Shown in pieces: positions 9,688-20,299 of a stretch of DNA of 64,000 nt (its first letter is position 1; every line of letters starts with the position of its first letter). The DNA comes from Ophiura sarsii (lineage: Eukaryota > Echinodermata > Ophiuroidea > Amphilepidida > Ophiuridae): assembly GCA_035610835.1 (NCBI GenBank), contig CM069441.1, positions 105,955,606-106,019,605 of the forward strand. Reading direction: 5' to 3'. The position numbers were made by a program, and so were the translations under genes. A model generated the notes under the pieces. It had not been told where the DNA came from. It made no database searches and worked only from the letters and a program-made list of their open reading frames with translations.

Positions 9688-10548
9688 GTAGGGATTTCTG
9701 TATAAAATGCATTTTATGAAATACAATACAATTGTTATTCATTTACTTGGCGTATTCACTGTTTATTCCATGTTTAGAATGTTTAAAAAAAATTGATATG
9801 AATACATACAATAATACAATACAAAATGTTTGAATTAAAGCCATCGGTAAACAGATTTGCACTGACACAGTTCTTTTGCAAGTAGATTATTGCAAGCCTC
9901 ATAATTCTCACTAATTTGGAACTAATTAAACTATAGTTCTGTTTACCCTCCCCCTTCAAGAATGTCTTGTTGAACACAGAGGCTCGTAATCTTGTACGGT
10001 TTTTAAGCTAAACACACATATAACTTTGGCTTAAAACACATCGTTTAACTAAATGCAATTCTTAAAAATTTGGTAGTTTAACGCATGTTAACCAAACTTG
10101 TGCACCAACTGAATGCTTTGATTGCTTGATTTCTCAACTGTGCCCAGTGCAAGCTGACTTGCAGATCGTGTAGTCTTACAAATACACTAGCATTCGAGGA
10201 ATTCAGTCGATATCTATTGTAACCCATTTTGGGCATCAAAAAATTAAATACCTGCATAAAGTGAATGCACAACCACTCTGGGGACGAGATTCACAGAGTT
10301 TAAAAACGAGTTTTGTTAACACGTTGTTGAAAAGATAAACTTGTGTTTAAGTTTCGTAAGTCTCAGTTTTAAGCTGTTTAGTACGAGAATACAGCCCAGA
10401 ATGTCTAGTTAAGCAATGTATTTGCACGTCTGTCTGCCTACACTCTAAAACTGTTGTCCTGTCTCTGTTAAGATTACTATGCAATTTGTCAAGTTGAAAT
10501 AAGTCATTTCACCAACACAGGCTTCTTTTTTATCTTTCATGGTACATT
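9688..10548. other. No feature identified
   Basis: AT-rich unique sequence with only short ORFs on both strands and no splice-framed coding segment, RNA gene or repeat that I can recognise. Confidence 0.4.
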
Positions 10549-10626
10549 TCGTCGCTGTTCTGACATACCGGCACATCACAACAGAAATAAGTAAAGAGAT
10601 GTGCCGGTATGTCAGAACAGCGACGA
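10549..10626. repeat. Perfect long hairpin, 29-bp arms and 20-nt loop
   Basis: The arm at 10549-10577 (begins TCGTCGCTGTTCTGACATAC) is the exact reverse complement of 10598-10626. The 20-nt spacer contains CACAACAGAAATAAGTAAAG. Perfect arms of this length are uncommon in old sequence and imply recent origin or conversion between the arms. A transcript would form a 29-bp duplex of pre-miRNA-like size. It could also be a young, very short inverted-repeat element. It lies in intergenic DNA. Confidence 0.9.
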
Positions 10627-11790
10627 TTTATATCCTGGACAAGACCAGCAGATGGAACACTTACAACATTTTGTGACCCCCAAACAAGTGACCGTGTCAA
10701 ATTTACGGTCACAAAATCCTCTAACTGGAGATAAAATCAAGGGAAAATATGCATACATTATTTATTTAAATAACTTTGAAGTTTTTAGAAAGTATTTTGG
10801 GATTAAATCATGTTTCAATACATGTTTATGGTCAAGTATACATTTGCAACAAATAATATTTATGCACGTGTTATATATCCTAGAAGACCCATGGCCATCT
10901 ACTACGAATAAACTATTCAATGTATTCACTGACACTGCTAGGCACCGTAGTTCTGTTGGTGGATCGTTTGAGCATGAGTTCAATACGATACACCATCACA
11001 GCCTCGTCCCCATGCCTCCTTCAGACCGTGCAGACTGAAGTAAGCATGTAAATAGACGCACCGGGGTTCTGAAGTCGGGTAGAAATGTTGGTCCCGTGTA
11101 TCGGAAGAGCTATCCCCGAGCACGTTAAAAGGTCACTGACTCCTTCATAAAGAGTAGGGGATCATCCCAGGCTGTGTCTGTACACACATTTTAGGTTGGG
11201 TTAGGTTAGTCGAGAGTGGATCGTGACGGACCACTGAGGTTATTACTCTAAAAGTCAAAGCGTAACTTGCGCATATACTGACTGTAAGTCAGACCTGGAA
11301 AGCAATAGTTGCTAGCGCAATGGCAACATAGCCGGAAAGCGTAGACGAAGACGACTAAAACCGATGTGGTTTATGTGCATTATATAGTTCTACATCATAA
11401 AATTCATGTTTGTTGCATGATTTGATCATCAGATTTCATAAAAAATCTGATAAATTGAGAGATGTCAACATCTACACAGTTAAATCCCATTGACATTTTG
11501 CTTTAAAGTGTTCACATAGTCCATATGGTTTAATTCACAAGTTGTATTATCGGACTAAAGTGAACCACACAAAGTGCAAGTTGAAGACTGGGTCACATGC
11601 ATTGAAAATTAAACTTTAATCCCATACTGATCAATACACATCCATGGAAAATAGAGCATTTTTAAAAAACCTTAAGGTGTTCAATAACTACTGTAATTTG
11701 CCCAGCTATTGTGTGAGTTGTGTTTAGTTTGTATGCGTATTATGAATCATTGTCAGCTACTGTAGCTAAGGTATGGGGAAGTTGTTAAAA
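10627..11790. other. Unassigned intergenic sequence
   Basis: No gene is supported. A 145-codon frame starting inside the hairpin (10601-11038) has no recognisable domain. About 11085-11170 (GTATCGGAAGAGCTATCCC, GTAGGGGATCATCCC) has the look of a dispersed repeat. GGTTGGGTTAGGTTAG at about 11192 is a short telomere-like run and too short to call. Confidence 0.35.
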
Positions 11791-11792
11791 GG

Positions 11793-12135
11793 CTACTCAA
11801 ACACTAGACTGCATCCTTCATGTCTTTACTATTTACACACAGCCTTTACGAGGGTGCTCAAAATGTGAGACTGAACAAAATGCAGTTCCAAAAATGCGCT
11901 GATAAACTCATGGATAATTTGCCTCCTGTGGCGCGCCACGTGACGATTTTTTCGACGCACTGCATTTGAAATAGACCAATCGGGTGGTATTTCTGTTGTT
12001 GCTGAGCACAGATGCGCATGCTCGGTATTCGTTTGCATATTCATATATACTAATATTATCGCACATTTTTCCAGTCCCTCAATTTGGTCTGCCATTTTTA
12101 AAGATGGCGGCCCCAGTCTACTCAAACACTATACT
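11793..12135. other. Segment bounded by 18-bp direct repeats
   Basis: CTACTCAAACACTAGACT at 11793-11810 recurs as CTACTCAAACACTATACT at 12118-12135. The 307 bp between them is more GC-rich than its surroundings and holds the promoter-like motifs listed separately. The direct repeats could be a target-site duplication around an old insertion, or chance. No poly-A tail or inverted ends were seen. Confidence 0.4.
11930..12115. promoter_or_regulatory. Promoter-like motif cluster (E-box, CCAAT, NRF1, octamer, YY1)
   Basis: Within 185 bp there are CACGTG (11937-11942, followed by AC), CCAAT (11976-11980), an NRF1-like TGCGCATGC (12013-12021), an octamer-like GTTTGCAT (12031-12038) and a YY1-type AAGATGGCGGCC (12101-12112). 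The YY1 motif often overlaps start sites of housekeeping genes in animals. A plus-strand ATG within it opens only 25 codons (starts MAAPVYSNT), and a minus-strand ATG at 12095 opens 88 codons with no known domain. It may be a core promoter whose coding exons lie elsewhere, or a promoter fragment carried by a repeat. Confidence 0.35.
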
Positions 12136-12910
12136 ATGTGTTAATTATGTGCGCTGTATCATAACATGTTCACTAGAATAAGCGCTGATGCCCAACTTGA
12201 GCTGTCACAAAGTAATTCCTAATTAAATTTATTATTTTGAGAACTTCATAGTTATTGAATTTATTATCAGGTGAGAGTAAATTGCTTTGAAAATGTGTAA
12301 ATTTGTCAAATGTACAAATTGTATAAAAAGTTGTATACATGAGTTATATAATAATATTGCTTTGAATAAAATGGAAGCTGTTTATTTGTCTTCTATGTCT
12401 GAAACAGCATTTGTCTGTGTGTAACAATTGTTTGTATCTTGGTTCTTGATCGGATGGGATAATGCTTAGTTATATAAACAGGATGAGTCATTTAGAATCC
12501 CAGTTTAGTTGGCGTCTTATTCTCCTGTGACTGATTTAAATTAAAAAAAGTTATGAAATGATTTTGAGTGTATAGAATTTTCAAAGAGCCTTTACAGGAA
12601 TAAGTGTTTGCTCCTCCTAATGGAATTTGCTTATACAACCGAGACTACTTATAAAAACATTCTGGGAATGATTATAGAATACACTTCAACCTATCTCTCA
12701 CCATGAACTTTATTGTGCAACACTGTTCTTTCTGTGTTTGAAAGAGTGATCACTAAGGATTCCGGGCATTTTGTCTACCAAATGTGACTAAAATATACCT
12801 GGCATTTAGTATCCCAAAAAGTTTAGATTTCTTATTCTCCTGTGAATGATGATTAATTAAAACGAAGCTATTAAATAATTTTGAGTGTATGGTATGCCAA
12901 TTTTCATAGA
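12136..12910. repeat. AT-rich sequence with a diverged direct repeat
   Basis: About 12490-12590 and 12800-12905 share CTTATTCTCCTGTGA, then a TTAATTAAAA-like stretch and TTTTGAGTGTAT, in the same orientation about 315 bp apart. They look like two diverged copies of one unit. No gene is visible. Confidence 0.5.
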
Positions 12911-12914
12911 GGAA

Positions 12915-13135
12915 TTGATGAGATGACAAGATAATTTCAAGATGACGTGCTAATTGATGAGATAATTTCAAGATGGCGTGATAATTGACAGATAATTGCG
13001 AGATTATTTCAAGATGACGTTATAAATGATGAATTGACGTGATAATTGACGAATGACAAGATAATTTCAAGATGAAGTGATAATTGAAAGAAAATTGCGA
13101 CATAATTTCAAGATGACGTGATAATTGATGGCTAT
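12915..13135. repeat. Irregular tandem repeat, GATAATTTCAAGATGACGTG motif
   Basis: The phrases ATAATTTCAAGATGACGTG and TGATAATTGA alternate about five times with spacing between roughly 30 and 60 bp, so copies have been shortened or extended. The array leads directly into the hairpin satellite at 13136. Confidence 0.75.
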
Positions 13136-14010
13136 CTACAGTAAATAGCAAGTATATCATAGTAAGTTGCTATCTTCAGTAGATAGCAAATATATTAGGG
13201 TAAGTTGCTATCTTCAGTAGATAGCAAGTCTATCAGAATAAATTGCTATCTTCAATTGATACCCAAGTATATCAGAATAAGTTGCTATCTACAGTAAATA
13301 GCAAGTATATCAGAGTTGCTATCTTCAGTAGATAGCAAATATATCAGGGTAAATTGCTATCTTCAGTAGATAGCAAGTGTATCGGAGTAAGTTGCTATCT
13401 TCAGTATATAGCAAGTCTATCAGAGTAAATTGCTATCTTCAATTGATACCAAGTATATCAGAATAAGTTGCTATCTACAGTAAATAGCAAGTATATCAGA
13501 GTTGCTATCTTCAGTAGATAGCAAATATATCAGGGTAAATTGCTATCTTCAGTAGATAGCAAGTGTATCGGAGTAAGTTGCTATCTTCAGTATATAGCAA
13601 GTCTATCAGAGTAAATTGCTATCTTCAATTGATACCAAGTATATCAGAATAAGTTGCTATCTACAGTAAATAGCAAGTATATCAGAGTTGCTATCTTCAG
13701 TAGATAGCAAATATATCAGGGTAAATTGCTATCTTCAGTAGATAGCAAGTGTATCGGAGTAAGTTGCTATCTTCAGTATATAGCAAGTCTATCAGAATAA
13801 ATTGCTATCTTCAATTGATACCAAGTATATCAGAATAAGTTGCTATCTACAGTAAATAGCAAGTATATCAGAGTTGCTATCTTCAGTAGATAGCAAATAT
13901 ATCAGAGTAAGTTGTTATCTTCAGTAGATATAAAATCTATAAGAATAGGTTGCAATCTTCAGTAGATAGCAATTATATCAGAGTAGGTGGCTAAGTCTAT
14001 CAGAATAAGT
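13136..14010. repeat. ~37-bp hairpin satellite with 186-bp higher-order unit
   Basis: About 23 copies of a unit built on TTGCTATCT-TCAGT-AGATAGCAA, a 9-bp-arm hairpin, joined by spacers such as GTATATCAGAGTAA. Five variant units form a 186-bp block. Starts of the variant GTTGCTATCTACAGTAAATA at 13281, 13467, 13653 and 13839 give exactly that period. The blocks are nearly identical, so block duplication is more recent than the spread of the 37-bp unit. Confidence 0.9.
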
Positions 14011-14203
14011 TGCTATCTACTGAAGATAGCAACTTACTTACTCTGATAGATTTGGTGTCTACTGTAGATACCAATTTACTCTGATAGACTTGCTATCACT
14101 GAATATAACAATTTACTCTGATATACTGACTATCACTGAATATAACAATTTACTCTTATAGACTTGTTTTCTACTGAAGATAGCAACTTACTCTTGCAAC
14201 ATA
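14011..14203. repeat. Inverted section of the hairpin satellite
   Basis: From about 14010 the units run in the opposite orientation (CTACTGAAGATAGCAACTTACT, cited in parts: TACTGAAGATAGCAA and TTACTCTGATAGACTTG). About five more diverged copies occur. The flip makes 13136-14203 a head-to-head arrangement. Confidence 0.8.
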
Positions 14204-15020
14204 CTTTGGCGGCTTTACCCTTAAATTGTTTGCATCAAAATGAGCGCAACCGGATGCAAACATGATTATCTCGATTCCGTAGGTCACTTTCTGTTGCATC
14301 TTGGTGCCTCCGGAGAAAACCCTACAATCGTGGTCATAATTAGTTGGGAAACCAAAGTTAATAATTATACTTTAATGTGTTCCCATTTCAGCAAAATGTA
14401 CACTATTGAAACATTGCTGATGTCGGAAAGCCGGAATCCTTTCCCACCCCCTTGACCCCTTCCCGTAACCCAAAAAACATGTTTCAACATTGATCCAGCA
14501 GGGGGAGAGTGGGAATTTTTAACACATAAGAGTGTCCCAACAATATTGTCCGAGATGTAGATTGTTCGGGGGACAAAATGGTTGGGGGTACTGTGAGCTG
14601 ACTGGGGGGACAAGGATCGTTCCTGGGGTATAATCTATGAACAGGGGTGTGCACAATTTGACTTTTATTGTCAAAATTGCCTGAAATTACCTTAATTTGG
14701 TCCGACTTGGGGTTGGGTGGCAAGTAAGATACGGTGGTCCTAAGGTTTTCAATGGTATGGCTAATAATAGGGCCCATGATGCAGTAATTGTCATAAGGTC
14801 TACACAACCGTTTACAATTCAATCTTCTTTTCATTTTGTGGCGCATAACTTTGCTTTTTGGGGGAGGGTCATGGGAGAAAGCCTTATGCCCGTATCCACA
14901 ACTCCCACTTTAGTTAAACCAATTTGATGACAGAAATTCTACTGAATGGTCCTAAAGAATAAACGTGTAGGCCTAATCCTAACACATGCACTTATACCTG
15001 CAAAATGGTTTCAATGAATG
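14204..15020. other. No feature identified
   Basis: Unique sequence with overlapping short ORFs on both strands that show no domain and no splice framing. Confidence 0.4.
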
Positions 15021-15030
15021 TTTATTGAAG

Positions 15031-15425
15031 GGAGAGCGTGTTGGCGCAGCGGTAGATACCCTCGCTTTGCACCAATGAATCCCGGGTTCGAAATCTGTGC
15101 TCGGTCGGGCTTTATGTGCATTTGGTTTATCACGATCCATACACGCTCTCGCAGGTTTTCTCCGGGATCTCCGGTTTCCTCCTGCTTTCAAAATCTGTGA
15201 TGATTAGTTGTTTCAGTTATCAAAAACTTCCTTGACCCAATGGTATTTGGGGAGCTGCATTGAAAAATGGTGGATGTTACAATCTAAGTGCGGATAGGTT
15301 TGCGCTAGAAATTGGCAGCACCCTAGTTGATGCGACCTGATTCTGATGATTCACCAGCAGCGAAATTACAGCGCTTTGATCATATAAAGGCGCTATATAA
15401 ATACTAATTATTATTATTATTATTA
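15031..15425 (+). mobile_element. tRNA-derived SINE ending in an ATT microsatellite
   Basis: The head has a pol III A box TGGCGCAGCGG (15042-15052) and a B box GGTTCGAAATC (15085-15095), 32 bp apart as in tRNA genes. The body runs to GGCGCTATATAAATACTAA followed by (ATT)n, a 3' end seen in many invertebrate SINEs. TTTATTGAAG (15021-15030) and TTTATTCAAG (15426-15435) form an imperfect 10-bp target duplication. The tRNA region is not a working tRNA: no acceptor or anticodon arm can be built with confidence. Transposition would depend on a LINE partner in trans. Confidence 0.85.
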
Positions 15426-16042
15426 TTTATTCAAGCTTTATTAAGATATGTTTCAGGAACGTTTTCTGGACCATTTTATTGTCAAAATTTCTAGCGCGTT
15501 TCTAGCTAATTGTTTTCATCGTTTTATTATTCAAGCTAAAAAAATGGCTTCATAAACGATTTTCAGGACCATTTTAGTGTTAAATAACCAGTTTTTGGCA
15601 CGCTACGCACAAATTATTTTCAATGTTTTATTATTCAAGCTTAACAAGATTGCAGGAACGTTTTCAGGACTATTTCAGTGTAAAAAAAACATTTTTTGCG
15701 CGCTTCGCGGTAATTTTTTTTAATTTTGTGTTATTCAATTTCAACAAAATGGCTTAATAAACGTTTCTGGACCTTTTTAGTGTTAAAATAGCCTTTTTTT
15801 CGCGCTACGCGCAAATAAGTTTCACTGTTTATTTATTATTCAAGCTTAACAAGATGGTTTCAGGGAAAAAATTATAACCTTTCTTTTTACAATATCAATT
15901 TTTTTTTCACGCTCAGCGTGAATTATTTTTACTACTTTGTTATTAAATTTGAACAAGATGGCTTCAGAAACTTTTTCTGTACTTTTTAGTATTAAAATAG
16001 GCATTTTGTGTACGCTAGCAAATTAGTTTCACTGTTTAATTA
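15425..16042. repeat. Diverged ~105-bp tandem repeat, six copies
   Basis: Six copies start at ATTATTCAAGCTTAACAAGA-like sequence and continue with GGCTTCAGGAACGTTTTC, TTTTAGTGTTAAAATA and a GC palindrome of the type CGCGCTACGCGC. Copies differ by many substitutions and small indels, so the array is old. It begins right at the 3' end of the SINE. Confidence 0.75.
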
Positions 16043-16069
16043 TCAGTCTACGTAACAACATCACTGAAA

Positions 16070-16320
16070 GCCAAACTGGAGTCAGGGTTACTCTATAAAG
16101 GGAGTCCAGCTACGTGTGACTCTATGTCAATATTGACTCTGTTTGGAGAGTCACATGACTCCCCTGGAGAGTCAAAATTTACTAACTCCTAAGGAGAGTC
16201 ATGATGCATGCATGCCTCTTCAAGGGAGTCTTATGACTCTTCAAATGGAGTCAATATTGACATAGAGTCACATACGGTAGGCTGGACTCCCTTATGAGAG
16301 TAACAATGACTCCAACTGGC
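16070..16320. mobile_element. GACTC-rich inverted-repeat element
   Basis: About 72 bp at the left (GCCAAACTGGAGTC ... TATGTCAATATTGACTC) is mirrored at the right (GAGTCAATATTGACATAGAG ... GACTCCAACTGGC). GACTC or GAGTC occurs many times in 251 bp, including in the non-mirrored centre. No ORF. TA follows the right end and no clear target duplication is seen on the left. It is MITE-like, superfamily unknown. Confidence 0.7.
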
Positions 16321-16326
16321 TAAATA

Positions 16327-16812
16327 CGAGGGGGTATCAAAAAGTTCTTGACATCACCCAGAAGTGAAAGGGCTATATCGATGAAATTTTGTCAGTGTAA
16401 TCACTGGTCCTTAAAAACATTATGGTGCAAAAACGGTCTCATAAGTATGTTTACTTTTTATACAGGTGGCGCTAGATGCCAAGGCCATGTAAATCAATGA
16501 CGTCTTCCAACGGTGATGTGTACATGGTAAATTATAATGGTCCAATAACTGATTCTGATAGGACGCCTTCCAGAAGAATATTAGGCTCAGATTTTTTTTT
16601 TTTTTTTGTCATTTCTCACTCGCAGGTCTCAATTTATCCCTGTAAATGACAACATTTATAAACCTTATACTCCTCTGGAAGGCTACCCACAAGGACCAGT
16701 TTTTGGACCATTATCGTTTACCATGTACACAGCACCGTTGGGAGACGTCATTGATTTACATGGCCTTTGCATCTAGCGCCACCTGTATAAAAAGTAAACA
16801 TACTTATGAGAC
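16327..16812. mobile_element. Mariner-like foldback MITE, right end truncated
   Basis: The left end follows TA and reads CGAGGGGGTATCAAAAAGTT, resembling mariner terminal repeats. Long inner arms (~16436-16575 and ~16670-16812) are almost exact reverse complements, sharing GTTTACTTTTTATACAGGTG and TGTAAATCAATGACGTCT. The outer ~110 bp present on the left has no mirror on the right: homology stops at CTTATGAGAC (16812) and satellite sequence begins. There is no transposase. Confidence 0.75.
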
Positions 16813-17906
16813 GGTGCAGTAGATACCACCATTAACTTCAGTATATAATATCACAAACTTCAGTAGATAACACCATTAACTTCAGTATATAATATCACAA
16901 ACTTCAGTAGATAACACTTCAATCTTCAGTAAATAACACTATTATATTCAGTAGAGAACACCATTATATTTTAAGTAGATAACACTTTATCTTCTCATCA
17001 GTAGATAACGCTTTTATCTTCAGTAGATAGCACAGTTATCTTTAGTATATATCACTATTATATTTAGTAGATAATACTACTATCTTCAGTAGATAACTCC
17101 ATTATCTTCAGTAGATTACACCATGATATACAGAGGATAACACCAAATCTTCAGTAGATAACACCAAATCTTCAGTAGATAGCACTATTATCTTCAATAG
17201 ATCACACCATTATCTTCAATAGATCACATCATTATCTTCAGTAGATAACACTATTATCTTCAGTAAATAACACCATTATTTCAAGTAGATAACACCACTA
17301 TCTTCAGTAGATAAACACTACAATCTTCAGTAGATAGCACTATTATCTTCAGTGGGAAACACTGCTATCTTCAGTATAACACCCAATGTCTTCCGTTGAT
17401 AGGACTATCATCGTCAACAGATATCACCAATATCTCCCGAAGATAACACTACTATCTTCAGTAAATAACTCCATTATCTCCAGCAGATAACACCACTATC
17501 TTCAGTAGATAACACTACAATCTTCAGTAGATAGCACCATTATCTTCAGTAGATAACACCATTATCTTCAGTAGATGTCACACTATATCTTCAGTAAATA
17601 ACACTCTTTTATTCAGCAGATAACATTAGTATCTCCAGTAGATAACACAACTATCTTTAGTAGGTAACACTACAATATTCAGTAGATAGCACTATTATCT
17701 TCAGTAGATAACACTATATCATCAGTAGAAAGCACTACTATCTTCAGTAAATAACACCATTATCTTCAGTAGATAACAATATTATCTTCAATAGATGTCA
17801 CTACATATCTTCAGTAGATAACACTATTATTGTCAGTTGATAACACTATTCTTTTCAGTAGATAATACTAATATCTTCAAAAGATAACACTATTATCTTC
17901 AGTAGA
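16813..17906. repeat. ~22-bp satellite, TATCTTCAGTAGATAACAC type
   Basis: About 50 copies of a ~22-bp unit (ATCTTCAGTAGATAACACCA plus TT) run to 17906. The core TATCTTCAGTAGATA is a 5-bp-arm dyad and is shared with the ~37-bp satellite at 13136-14203, so the two arrays have one origin. Copies vary more than in the first array and there is no obvious higher-order period. Confidence 0.9.
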
Positions 17907-20299
17907 TAATTTAATAGCAATATAAGCGATTTTTGAATTCAAGTAAAATTCTGGTGTTTGATTAACTCTGAACATAAATAATAGGTCAAATTGAAATAGC
18001 TAACACTTCAATGGTGCCATTCATAATTTTTTTAAATGCTATCCTTATGCGTTCAAATCGCTCGAACTTGGCTAAAATCAGTACTTTTTTTATTAAAAAA
18101 ATACATTTTTGAACTTTGACCTCTACTTTCAAAGGAACGATGACTATGTATACACTCTTTTATATATCAGCAACTTTTCAATTTTGTCTTGAATCATATC
18201 ACGAAATGTGGAGACAATTGCTTGCGTATTAATAGGCTCTGTATGTCCCATTTAGCCATGTCGGGTTTTAAGATTTTTTACTATATTTTTAGGCGTGCGT
18301 GCAATTACTCGTAGGCTTACTTGCCTTAAATCCTCAATTTTACAGCGGCAAAATTCGGTAGCCTGTCGACGGTATTATTTCTATCCACTTGAACCCCTAC
18401 ACCCCTCCCCCACGACCCCTCCCCAGAGTTCGACACATCATAACACGCCATATACTATGGGGCCCGACTGCATCGATACTGATTTTTTTTCTTGCCAACA
18501 TTGTTTAAATTTTAAACAACATTGGTAAAATATACTTTGATTTTCATAAATTTAACCAATAATTGTTTAAAATTTAACCAAAATTTTGCAAAAATATGTT
18601 AAACAACTGTTGAGCGATTCACCGGTTAACTAACATTTGTTTAAAGAACATGTTTTAAACAACTTGTTAAGAAATTATTCAACGTTGTTTAAAACATGCT
18701 CTTTTAAACAACTGTTAGTAAACCGGTGAATCGCTCAACAGTTGTTTAACATATTTTTGCACAATGTTGGTTAAATTTTAAACAACTATTGGTTAAATTT
18801 ATGAAAATCAAAACCAATGTTGTTTAAAATTTAAACAATGTTGGCTAAATTGTTTTAAACAACAAATTTGTACAGATTCAAACAAAATATTAAACATGCT
18901 CTTTTAAACAACTGTTAGTTAACCGGTGAATCGCTCAACAGTTGTTTAACATATTTTTGCACAATGTTAGTTAAATTTTAAACAACTATTGGTTAAATTT
19001 ATGAAAATCAAAACCAATGTTGTTTAAAATTTAAACAATGTTGGCTACATTTTTTTTAAACAACTATTTTTTAAACAGTGTTTTAACAGTGTTTTAACAA
19101 CAACAAACAACAATTACAACTTAAACCAACAACAAATCTCTGTAGGTCCCATTTAGCGATGTTGGGTTTTAAGATTTTTCCTAAGTTCGCTATGGATAAT
19201 TTAGCGCGCTTCAATTGTCTCAGAATCTACTGACATGAATTTTTGAATTCAAGTAAAATTCTGGTGTTTGCTCAACTCTGAACATAAATAATAGGTCAAA
19301 TTGAAATAGCTAACACTTTAATGGTGCCATTCATAATATCGATTTTTAAAAAAAATACTATCCTTATGCGTTCAAATCGCTCGAACTGGGCTAAAATCAG
19401 TACTTTTTATTTAAAAAAAATACATTTTTGAACTTTGACCTCTACTTTCAAAGGAACGATGACTATGTATACACTCTTTTTTATACTCAGCAAATTTTCC
19501 ATTTTGTCTTGAATCATATCACGAAATGTGGAGACAATTGCTTGCACATTATGCTCTGTATGTTCCATTTAGTGATGTCGGGTTTTAAGATTTTTTACTT
19601 AGTTGCGCGCTTCGTTGTCTCAGAATCTCCTGACATGGATTTTTGAATTCAAGTAAAATTCTGGTGTTTTCTTAACTCTGAACATAAATCGTAGGTCAAA
19701 TTGAATAGCTAACACTTCAAGGGTGCCATTCATAATATCAAAATGCTATTCTTAACACTTTCCACGCGGCAGACAGGCGTGGTTAAGCATTCAAATCGCT
19801 CGAACTAAAATCAGTACCTTTTAATACAAAAATACATTTTTGAACTTGGACCTCTACTTTCAAAGGAACGCTGACTATGTATACACTCTTTTTATACTCA
19901 GGCAATTTCCATTTTTGTCTTGAATCATATCACGAAATGTGGAGACAATTGCTTGCGTATTAGGCTCTGTATGTCCCATTTAGTCATGTCGGGTTTTAAG
20001 ATTTTTTACTAAATTTTTAGGCGTGCGTACAAATTACTCGTAGGCCTACTTGCCTTAAATCCTCAATTTTACAGCGGCAAAATTCGGTAGCCTGTCGACG
20101 GTATTATTTCTATCCACTTGAACCCCTACACCACCCCCTGACCCCTCCCAGAGTTCGACACATCATAGCACGCCATATACTAATGGGGCCCGACTGCATC
20201 GATACTGATTTTTTTTCCTGATTTTTTTTTCTTCTTGATTTTTTTAATTTTTTTTTTAAATTGACCTCAACTTTATTTAAATTTAATATCAATATAAGC
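17907..20299. repeat. Monomer 0: degenerate left-edge unit without the GC-richer island
   Basis: It carries the same sub-repeats as later monomers but more divergently and in a different arrangement. At 18478-18496 the sequence passes from CATCGATACTGATTTTTT directly to CCAACATTGTTTAAATT, so the ~500-bp island present in all later units is absent. It also lacks the 235-bp TTAA element (empty site TTTTAAGATTT at 19167) and, in two of three places, the 27-bp TTAA element. Its last ~310 bp match the end of monomer 6. Confidence 0.85.
18490..19050. repeat. TTTAAAC palindrome with a duplicated right arm
   Basis: A left arm (~18493-18665) and right arm (~18685-18850) are near-perfect reverse complements around GTTGTTTAAAACATG-type sequence. 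A second copy of the right arm follows at ~18890-19045. The left arm keeps TTCACCGGTTAACTAAC, which is lost from the left arm of later monomers, so this copy is closer to the original foldback. Confidence 0.8.

Noticed and set aside
10601..11038. 145-codon plus-strand ORF next to the long hairpin
   Set aside because: Its first codons lie inside the inverted repeat and no domain, promoter or splice evidence supports it.
11190..11210. Internal telomeric repeat (GGTTGGGTTAGGTTAG)
   Set aside because: Fewer than three degenerate copies; too short to separate from chance.
13136..14010. CRISPR-like array because of regular hairpin repeats
   Set aside because: The spacers are themselves repeated and near-identical, units are tandem, and the window is clearly eukaryotic.
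15042..15110. Functional tRNA gene with A and B boxes
   Set aside because: The boxes belong to a SINE head. No acceptor stem or anticodon arm can be formed convincingly.
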